A stretch of DNA of 10,231 nt. Origin: Prado023 sp049688595 (GTDB lineage: Bacteria; Actinomycetota; Actinomycetes; S36-B12; CAIYMF01). The position numbers were made by a program, and so were the translations under genes. Location of the stretch: assembly GCA_049688595.1 (NCBI GenBank), contig JBAVLA010000116.1, forward strand, positions 1-10,231. Reading direction: 5' to 3'. The notes under the pieces were generated by a model. The model was not told where the DNA came from. It saw only the letters and a list, made by a program, of their open reading frames with translations, and searched no databases. Each line of letters opens with the position of its first letter. Positions within the stretch are counted from its first letter, which is position 1. Shown piece after piece: positions 1 to 5,871 of the stretch.

Positions 1-6
1 CCGGCG

Positions 7-12
7 TAGGTT
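7..12 (+). promoter_or_regulatory. possible -10 element for the GNAT gene
   Basis: TAGGTT fits the actinobacterial TANNNT -10 pattern. It would place the transcription start near position 19, leaving a short leader that still contains the ribosome binding site at 27-35. No -35 can be judged because the window begins six bases upstream. This is a weak, position-based call. Confidence 0.25.
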
Positions 13-26
13 TGCGGTCAGGCACA

Positions 27-35
27 GGAAGGGGT
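27..35 (+). promoter_or_regulatory. ribosome binding site of the GNAT gene
   Basis: The purine run AGGAAGGGG ends 5 bases before the ATG at 41. It decides the start: the next in-frame ATG at 101 has no comparable site upstream and would cut into the N-terminal helix of the fold. Confidence 0.55.
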
Positions 36-40
36 CGGGC

Positions 41-535
41 ATGGCCGACACGGCCAGGTTCTGCTGGCGCTGCCCAGTCCTGGCAGATCACGCGCTAATC
101 ATGTCCACGCTCGAGGCCTGGTCCGTCGGCCCGGTCGCGCTCGACGCCCTCCCACCGCGACTTGTCACCGAGGCCGCCGACACGTCCTTCATCGTCGAGT
201 CGGCTGACGGGGACCTGGCCGGATTCGTGTTCGCCCTCGTGACCCAGGCCGAGCCCGCGACCGGGTACATCCACTTCGTCTGGGTGAGTCCCGAGCTGCG
301 CAGGCAGGGCTTGGGCCGACGAATGTACGAGCGGGTCTACGAGCGACTCCGGCGGCGTGGTTGCACCCGGGTGGCCGCTGTCGCCTCACCTGGGAACCGG
401 GGTTCGATCCAGTTCCATCGCAGGCTGGGGTTCGAACCGGTCGCCGCGGGGCACGCGAGCAGCAGCCCGGCTCCGACGGACAGAGCTGATCGGACGTCGG
501 ACGTGGACAGCATCGTCCTGGCGCGCCACATCTGA
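41..535 (+). CDS. GNAT family N-acetyltransferase
   Basis: A 164-residue cytosolic acetyltransferase of the GNAT superfamily, expected to move an acetyl group from acetyl-CoA to an amine; the acceptor cannot be told from the sequence. The visible core is a beta-strand pair around residues 49-66 (TSFIVES, then AGFVFALV), the YIHFVWVSP strand at 76-84, the acetyl-CoA pyrophosphate loop RRQGLG at 87-92 (motif A), and the motif B region with N119 followed by FHRRLGF at 125-131. Length is normal for a stand-alone GNAT. The last 25 residues are polar and low-complexity. The start at 41 is supported by the purine-rich site at 27-35. The gene is convergent with the unknown gene at 567-2411, 31 bases away, so it is probably a single transcription unit. 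Family assignment is secure; substrate and biological role are not. Confidence 0.88.
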   Translation: MADTARFCWRCPVLADHALIMSTLEAWSVGPVALDALPPRLVTEAADTSFIVESADGDLAGFVFALVTQAEPATGYIHFVWVSPELRRQGLGRRMYERVYERLRRRGCTRVAAVASPGNRGSIQFHRRLGFEPVAAGHASSSPAPTDRADRTSDVDSIVLARHI

Positions 536-540
536 GGCGC

Positions 541-575
541 GTGGACAGGTCGCAGCAGGCCACCCGTCAGTCCAC
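541..575. terminator. possible shared hairpin between convergent genes
   Basis: GTGGAC (541-546) is the exact inverse of GTCCAC (570-575), and inside it GGT (548-550) can pair with ACC (562-564). The structure begins 5 bases after the GNAT stop and spans the stop codon (567-569) of the opposing gene. There is no T tract on either side, so intrinsic termination is only plausible; it could work in both directions. Confidence 0.3.
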
Positions 576-2411
576 AGGACGGCTCGATCCGCCAGCCCCA
601 TCCCCGGAGTCCGTCTGCGTGTCCGCGGGCTGCGGGACGGCCCGGAGTCGCTCAGCCGGGCGCGCGGCAAGCCGATGCGGGACAGTGGGGTCCGGGATCC
701 AGCCGTCTGGCGTGTGCCGGTACCAGCCGACCTCCTCGGAATCGCGACTGAGCGGAGCCAGCGCCACGAGGTCGCCGAGCGCCTCGCCCGTTGCATCCGC
801 GCGCTCAATGCGAACCCGTGGCTCGTCCTCGGAGTGCTCGCCGGAGTCGCCATGCAAGGGTGTGGCCACCCCGGTTGGCTCGTCGGGGACGACCACGAAG
901 AACCTCGCCGGGACATCGCTGTCCAACGGGCTGAAGTGCTCCCGGTGCCGACGAGTGGTGAGGACGAAGTCCAAGTAGTCGAGCTCGAGGTCCCAGAAGT
1001 CCGCCACGACGCCCCCCCGGCAGGAGGGCTCCCAGCCCGGCTGGCTCCAGCGTTCCGGGCCCAGGCGAGCGCCAAGGACTGCATCCAGCACAGCCTGCCC
1101 CGGCAGTCCGAGGCAGTCCACAAGTGCCGCAACGACGGCCGCAGGGACCTTGCTCAGAGCGTCCTCGATCCTAGGAGCCACCACCTGGTACTCGATGCAC
1201 CACGCGGGCAGGCCAGCCTTCCACTCGGCCCGGACGGGCGTGCCGACCCGGTTCAGCAAACCCGCCACGACGTCCACCTCGCCCACTGCCGCTCCGACCG
1301 GGTTCGCCGCCGACTCGAGGTCCACCGGAGCGCGTCGAGAGTGAAGAGCAAGTTCCACCCTCAGGACGGGCGAAACCCGGCCGTTCCGGTACTCCCACTT
1401 GCTGCGCATCTGGAGATGGGCGCCATCGAACAGGATGGTGTCCGCGCCGGGCTCACCCTTCAGGTCGTACAGGAGCCTGCACATCCGCCGATACAGCACG
1501 TCCGCCGCCTCGCCGGAGGCCTCGGCCGGGGTCAGCGGCTCGCGGACGCGCGTCCGCGCCCGGACTGCTGCCCGCTTCGCGGAGCGCTGCATGGAACGCA
1601 CGTGCTGGCGATGCCATTCATACACGTCGGGGTGACTCGCGACCCGGCGGGCATCGGCGAGCAACCGGCGCGCATCGGCCACCCGGCCTGCGTCCTCAAG
1701 CCGCACCCAGTACGAGTTGCGGCCCGCGAAGCTCGGTGCCCACTCAGGGTCGATGAAGATGGGGAGGAACCCGGCCCGCTCCCAGGCCTTGCCCACCTTG
1801 GACCTGGCTTCGGACGAGGCTCCTCGGTAGTAGCGCGCATCGAGTCCGCCCCCGGACCGCACAGTCCGGACCGGCGCGGGCTCGACGGTGGCGGCCTCCG
1901 CGTTGCGGTTCGCGATGAGCGCGACGAACGCCGGGCCGAGACCTCCTCCGCGCCAGAACGGATCCACCACGAGGTCGTAGACGTGCAGCACATCAAGCCA
2001 ATAGGGAAGCCAGTCGGAATCTCCGATCGCGTCCGCGATGAACGAGAGCTCGTCGTCGACCTCGATGAGCGGCTCACCCTTGGTTGAGGTGCGGAAGAGC
2101 GCGCAGCAGGCGGATGCGACCGTGATCTCGGTCCGCGCGGCCTCGTCGGCCCCGTCGTACGGGTAGCTCAGCCGGATCTCCGGGTACACCATGGCGACGT
2201 GTGACTCGCCAGGTTCGCCCTCCTCGAACTCGATGCGCTGGCGCGGGCCGAGCACGAACCTGAGCCGGGGGCGGTGCCGTACGTCGGCGGCTGCGCCGGC
2301 CAGGTCCCACACGCGCGCCGGACGCTCGGCTGACTCAGCCGGACGCTCGGCTGATTCAGACGCCCCACTCGCCTCGGCCACCACGTCCCCCACCGATCCC
2401 CGCTTCGTCAC
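567..2411 (-). CDS. unknown protein with a GNAT-like N-terminal domain
   Basis: I do not recognise this 614-residue protein as a named family. The chosen start is GTG at 2411, because GAGGGAGG lies 6 bases upstream; the longer reading from ATG 2525 would cross the intergenic region and has no such site. Residues 18-31 hold two copies of ESAERPA. Residues 60-220 look like a GNAT fold: strands around 71-83 and 95-106, then LVVDPFWRGGGLG (147-159), which fits the acetyl-CoA loop R-x-x-G-x-G, and AWERAGF (209-215), which matches the late GNAT motif. Residues 240-320 are rich in Arg and helical, and the remaining half, with many Trp and Asp/Glu, is unassigned. The last 25 residues are disordered in character. 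No signal peptide or membrane segment is visible. It is divergent from the PLD-helicase gene, sharing a 251-bp upstream region, so co-regulation is possible. GNAT-like assignment is moderate; real coding status is strong from codon bias and composition. Confidence 0.72.
   Translation of the reverse strand: MTKRGSVGDVVAEASGASESAERPAESAERPARVWDLAGAAADVRHRPRLRFVLGPRQRIEFEEGEPGESHVAMVYPEIRLSYPYDGADEAARTEITVASACCALFRTSTKGEPLIEVDDELSFIADAIGDSDWLPYWLDVLHVYDLVVDPFWRGGGLGPAFVALIANRNAEAATVEPAPVRTVRSGGGLDARYYRGASSEARSKVGKAWERAGFLPIFIDPEWAPSFAGRNSYWVRLEDAGRVADARRLLADARRVASHPDVYEWHRQHVRSMQRSAKRAAVRARTRVREPLTPAEASGEAADVLYRRMCRLLYDLKGEPGADTILFDGAHLQMRSKWEYRNGRVSPVLRVELALHSRRAPVDLESAANPVGAAVGEVDVVAGLLNRVGTPVRAEWKAGLPAWCIEYQVVAPRIEDALSKVPAAVVAALVDCLGLPGQAVLDAVLGARLGPERWSQPGWEPSCRGGVVADFWDLELDYLDFVLTTRRHREHFSPLDSDVPARFFVVVPDEPTGVATPLHGDSGEHSEDEPRVRIERADATGEALGDLVALAPLSRDSEEVGWYRHTPDGWIPDPTVPHRLAARPAERLRAVPQPADTQTDSGDGAGGSSRPVD
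2318..2359. repeat. tandem duplication of 21 bp inside the unknown gene
   Basis: Two adjacent 21-bp units (2318-2338 and 2339-2359) differ at a single base, a C/T change within the shared GACTCAG/GATTCAG end. On the minus strand they encode ESAERPA twice near the N-terminus of the unknown protein. The unit is a multiple of three, so copy-number change would keep the frame. Confidence 0.85.
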
Positions 2412-2417
2412 CAGCGC

Positions 2418-2425
2418 CCTCCCTC
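2418..2425 (-). promoter_or_regulatory. ribosome binding site setting the GTG start of the unknown gene
   Basis: Read on the minus strand this is GAGGGAGG, 6 bases before GTG at 2411. It is the strongest Shine-Dalgarno match upstream of this gene, and it is the reason for preferring 2411 over the upstream ATG at 2525. Confidence 0.7.
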
Positions 2426-2443
2426 GCGATCTGATGGGTCGAT

Positions 2444-2463
2444 TGTGCGACGGCCGTCTGACA
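2444..2463. promoter_or_regulatory. candidate operator palindrome
   Basis: The 20-bp element has the form TGT-N2-GACGGCCGTC-N2-ACA, with 16 of 20 positions symmetric about 2453/2454. It lies 33 bp upstream of the GTG of the unknown gene, between its possible -35 and its ribosome binding site, a normal place for a dimeric regulator. It does not match the actinobacterial LexA box. The regulator is unknown. Confidence 0.35.
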
Positions 2464-2623
2464 CAAAGGCCCCCTTCTCGAGCCGAATCCACAGGAGCAA
2501 CCGGTCCACGCACGGCCAGGAGCATCTCCGACGCAGCCCCGGCCCGTCCGGTCGCTCACCTCGAGTCCGCGGCGATGGGCCCGGTGACCACTCAGGCGTT
2601 CAGCCCCCGGTCAGCTCCCCGCG

Positions 2624-2651
2624 GCCAGGAAAGCACCCCTCACGCCCTGGC
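2624..2651. promoter_or_regulatory. inverted repeat just upstream of the helicase start
   Basis: GCCAGG (2624-2629) and CCTGGC (2646-2651) are exact inverses separated by 16 bases, ending 11 bases before the ATG at 2663. In RNA this would be a 6-bp stem close to the start; in DNA it could be an operator. The helicase gene lacks a clear Shine-Dalgarno site between the repeat and the ATG. Confidence 0.3.
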
Positions 2652-2662
2652 AAGCTGCCCCC

Positions 2663-5600
2663 ATGGCCGACGGGGACATCGAACTGGGCATCTACGAGGA
2701 CCTCCTCACCTCCGCATTCGAGAATCACCTGCGCCGCCTGACGGCGCACGCCGGCCCGGCAGCGGTCGTCCCGGTCACCCGACCCCTGCACAACTCAGAG
2801 GCCGCCGACCGGTTCGCGCTGCACGTGGCGACGGCGGTCCGCCGCGCGCTCTCCCGCCAGCCCGACGAGCAACGGGCCGCGACATCGTCAAGGGTCGTAA
2901 CGGCGCTGCTTCGCCAACTGCAGGCCGAGGTTGCCACGTACGACTCGCAGTCGGAACTCCCGGACGTCCACGCCACGGTGCTCACCGGCATCGTCCGCCG
3001 CAACCCGGACGGCTCCATTCCCAAGCTGTCTGCCCCCATCACCCCGCTGCTGGACACCACGGTCCTGACCAACAGCAAGCAGGACCAGAACATGTTCGCC
3101 CACCTGAAGTCCGAGATCCGCTCGGCCTCAGGCGTCGACGCGATCGTGGCGTTCATCCGACGCACTGGCATCGCCCCCCTTCTGCCCGAGCTGCGCCGGC
3201 AGAGGGAATCGGGGCATCGGCTGCGCATCCTGACCACGATCTACACCAACTCAACCGAGGTCGAGGCACTCGAGCAGCTCGCTGAGGCCGGCGCCGAGAT
3301 CCGGGTCTCCTACGACACAAGCAGCTCCCGGTTGCACGCGAAGGCGTGGATCTTCCATCGGCCCGCGCGAGCCGCGACCGCATTCGTCGGCAGCTCCAAC
3401 GCAACGCACACCGCACTCGACGAGGGCATGGAGTGGAACGTCCGCCTCTCCCAGCGGCGCAACCCGGACGCCGTCGACAAGATGGCGCACGTATTCGACT
3501 CCTACTGGGAGTCGACCGACTTCGTGCCGTTCGACGCCGTCGAGTTCCGCTCGAGGGTGGAGGCGATGGGACGGCCGATGGAGGAGCTCCAATTCCTCGA
3601 CATCACCGCCCACCCCTTCCAGGAGCGGATGCTCGAGCAGCTGCGCGTCGCTCGTGCGGCCGGGCACCACCACAACCTGCTCGTCGCGGCCACGGGCACC
3701 GGGAAGACCGTCATGGCCGCCCTGGACTACAAGCACCTCCGTGGGACGCTCCCGAGGGCGCGGCTGCTGTTCGTCGCCCACCGAGAGGAGATCCTCGACC
3801 AGTCCCTGCGCACCTTCCGGCATGTCCTGGGTGATGCGGCCTTCGGTGAGAAGTGGGTGGGCGCCTACAGACCGCAGGACTTCGAGCACGTATTCGCCTC
3901 GATCCAGTCGCTCAACGCCAACAAGCTGGCCAACCTCGACCCGACCCACTTCGACGTCGTCATCGTCGATGAGTTCCACCACGCGGCAGCCACCTCCTAC
4001 GAGCGCCTGCTCCGGCACCTCAAGCCGCGCGAGCTCCTCGGCCTCACCGCGACCCCGGAGCGAGCCGACGGCTTGAGCGTCCTGGACTACTTCGATGGGC
4101 GCATCGCCGCCGAGATGCGCCTCTGGGACGCGATCGCCGAGGGTCGGCTCGTTCCGTTCCAGTACTTCGCGATCCACGACGGCACGTCACTGGTGGAAGT
4201 GCCGTGGCGGCGCGGCCGGGGGTACGACGTCGAGGCGCTGTCCAACGTGTTCACCTCCGACGACGCCTGGGCGCGCCTAGTCATCCGCAAGACCGCCGAG
4301 ATCGCCAACACCACAACGATGCGCGCGATGGGCTTCTGCGTCAGCGTCTCGCACGCGCAGTTCATGGCCGAGCGCTTCAGCCGAGCCGGAATCCCATCCG
4401 TCGCCGTCTGGGGCGACTCCCCAGAGCACGAGCGCCGCCGCGCGCTCACCGACTTGCGCGCGGGGAGGGTCCGCGCCGTCTTCAGCGTCGATCTGTTCAA
4501 CGAGGGTGTGGACATCCCCCACATCGACACCCTGATCATGCTGCGGCCCACCGAGTCGGCCACGCTCTTCCTCCAGCAGCTCGGCCGCGGCCTGCGCCGA
4601 ACGGAGGGCAAGCCGGTCTGCACGGTCCTGGACTTCATCTCCCAGCACCGCAAGGAGTTCCGCTTCGACCTGAAGATGCGGGCCCTGATCGGCGGCGGAT
4701 CGCGGCGCGACCTGGAGCGCAATGTTGAGCAGGGCTTCCCGAACCTGCCGCCCGGCGCCAGCGCGACGATGGACCCAGTCGCCCAGCGGATCATCCTCGA
4801 CTCGATCCGGTCCGCCCTGCCGACCAGGTGGCCCCAGATAGCGGCCGAGCTCAAGGCCCTGGCCGCAGCCGGGCATCCGCCGACTCTCCGCAACTTCCTC
4901 ACGCACACGGGGCTCGACCTGGAGACGGTCTACGGTAGCAACCGCTGCTTCTCCGACTTGCTGGCCGCTGCGGAACTCCCAGTGGCCGCGGACGGGCCGC
5001 ACGAGCGGACCCTGCGCAGGTCGATCGGACGGCTCCTGCACATCGATGACTCAGATCGCGTCGGGGTCTACCAGAGCCTGCTGTCCGGCGGGCGGCCCGA
5101 CGTGGCCGCGCTGCCCGAACGCGACCGCCGGCTCTGGCGGATGCTCGTGTCCCAGGTGACCGACCAGCAGCTCACCCGGGACACGACGCTGCAACAGGCC
5201 ACCGACCTGCTGTGGACCCACCCGCAGGTCCGTGTCGAGATCGGCCAGCTGCTCGACGTCCGAGCCAACCAGATCGACCACGAGCACCTTCCGTTGTCCG
5301 ATGCGCCCAACTGGCCGCTTCTGGTTCATGCCCGCTACACACGCATCGAGATCCAAGCTGCCCTCGGCGACGAGGCACAGGCAGCCAAGGCCCCGGCCTG
5401 GCGGGAGGGCGTGCGCTGGCTGAGCGACGAGCGCGTCGATGCCCTCCTGGTCACGATCGACAAGGCCGGCGGCAACTTCTCACCCACGACCGCATACCAC
5501 GACTACGCCATGACTCCGACGATGTTCCACTGGGAGAGCCAGTCCACGACGAGCCCGGAGTCGCCGACCGGCCAGCGATACCAGAACCATGTGCGTTGGG

Positions 5601-5776
5601 GCTCTCGCGTCCTGCTGTTCGCCCGCATGCTGCCCACCGACCGCGACTTCTGGTTCCTCGGGCCGGCGAGCTACGCGTCCCACGAGGGCTCGCGCCCGAT
5701 GGCGATCGTGTGGAGGCTGGCGCATCCGATCCCGGCCGACCTGTACCCGGACTTCGCCGCGTTGGGCGCGGCCTGA
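2663..5776 (+). CDS. SF2 DNA helicase with N-terminal PLD-type module and C-terminal DUF3427
   Basis: A 1037-residue cytosolic protein predicted to be an ATP-driven nucleic-acid helicase or translocase coupled to a phospholipase-D-like module. The start is supported by the N-terminal ELGIYEDLLTSAFE (7-20), which resembles the usual beginning of DUF3427 helicases (a GLYE-like motif). Residues about 140-290 form the PLD-type module: H225-x-K227, then GSSN (243-246) and EWNV (257-260). The ATPase core shows Walker A ATGTGKT (343-349), DEFHH (436-440), motif III TAT (462-464), motif V FNEGVDIP (612-619) and arginine-finger motif VI QQLGRGLRR (638-646). From about 690 to the end is DUF3427, with its late YHDYAMTPTMFHWESQS block and the FWFLGPASY segment. 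Length is typical for the architecture. All core catalytic residues are present, so it looks active. No Shine-Dalgarno site is obvious. It is divergent from the unknown GNAT-like gene; no methyltransferase or separate nuclease gene is adjacent. A defence or DNA-repair role is inference from the family, not shown here. Confidence 0.92.
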   Translation: MADGDIELGIYEDLLTSAFENHLRRLTAHAGPAAVVPVTRPLHNSEAADRFALHVATAVRRALSRQPDEQRAATSSRVVTALLRQLQAEVATYDSQSELPDVHATVLTGIVRRNPDGSIPKLSAPITPLLDTTVLTNSKQDQNMFAHLKSEIRSASGVDAIVAFIRRTGIAPLLPELRRQRESGHRLRILTTIYTNSTEVEALEQLAEAGAEIRVSYDTSSSRLHAKAWIFHRPARAATAFVGSSNATHTALDEGMEWNVRLSQRRNPDAVDKMAHVFDSYWESTDFVPFDAVEFRSRVEAMGRPMEELQFLDITAHPFQERMLEQLRVARAAGHHHNLLVAATGTGKTVMAALDYKHLRGTLPRARLLFVAHREEILDQSLRTFRHVLGDAAFGEKWVGAYRPQDFEHVFASIQSLNANKLANLDPTHFDVVIVDEFHHAAATSYERLLRHLKPRELLGLTATPERADGLSVLDYFDGRIAAEMRLWDAIAEGRLVPFQYFAIHDGTSLVEVPWRRGRGYDVEALSNVFTSDDAWARLVIRKTAEIANTTTMRAMGFCVSVSHAQFMAERFSRAGIPSVAVWGDSPEHERRRALTDLRAGRVRAVFSVDLFNEGVDIPHIDTLIMLRPTESATLFLQQLGRGLRRTEGKPVCTVLDFISQHRKEFRFDLKMRALIGGGSRRDLERNVEQGFPNLPPGASATMDPVAQRIILDSIRSALPTRWPQIAAELKALAAAGHPPTLRNFLTHTGLDLETVYGSNRCFSDLLAAAELPVAADGPHERTLRRSIGRLLHIDDSDRVGVYQSLLSGGRPDVAALPERDRRLWRMLVSQVTDQQLTRDTTLQQATDLLWTHPQVRVEIGQLLDVRANQIDHEHLPLSDAPNWPLLVHARYTRIEIQAALGDEAQAAKAPAWREGVRWLSDERVDALLVTIDKAGGNFSPTTAYHDYAMTPTMFHWESQSTTSPESPTGQRYQNHVRWGSRVLLFARMLPTDRDFWFLGPASYASHEGSRPMAIVWRLAHPIPADLYPDFAALGAA

Positions 5777-5871
5777 TTGGACGGCCGGCCCGATCGGCGA
5801 ACGCCACGCAAGGTGAGGCCCCGCCGAGCCCACCCGACGGGACCTCTCCGCGCCCTACCGTCGCGAGCTCC
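5777..5871. other. convergent intergenic gap, no clear terminator
   Basis: These 95 bases separate the ends of the helicase gene (+) and the lipoprotein gene (-). Only short GC pairings are visible, such as GCTCC (5867-5871) with GGAGC (5875-5879), whose loop is exactly the lipoprotein stop codon. None is followed by a T tract, so no terminator is called. Confidence 0.4.

Larger units (their letters stand above)
2412..2662. promoter_or_regulatory. divergent promoter region with two inverted repeats
   Basis: This 251-bp gap separates the unknown gene (-) from the PLD-helicase gene (+) and must hold both promoters unless they start elsewhere. On the minus strand TTGTGT (2467-2462) could be a -35 for the unknown gene, but no good -10 follows. 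On the plus strand I see no TANNNT at promoter spacing before 2663. The clearest structures are the palindrome at 2444-2463 and the inverted repeat at 2624-2651. No convincing small gene lies here. Confidence 0.5.

Noticed and set aside
357..2087. Long open frame on the plus strand (576 codons)
   Set aside because: It lies opposite the unknown gene at 567-2411 and overlaps the GNAT gene. Its protein is Arg/Pro/His-rich with no motif, as expected of an antisense frame in very G+C-rich DNA, while the minus frame has GNAT motifs and a strong ribosome site.
2412..2525. Extension of the unknown gene to ATG 2525
   Set aside because: The extra 38 residues are Arg/Pro-rich, have no ribosome site at their start and would cover the palindromic region; GTG 2411 has GAGGGAGG at ideal distance.
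2412..2662. A small gene in the divergent gap
   Set aside because: No frame has a start with a ribosome site and coding-like composition; the stretch is better explained as a promoter region.
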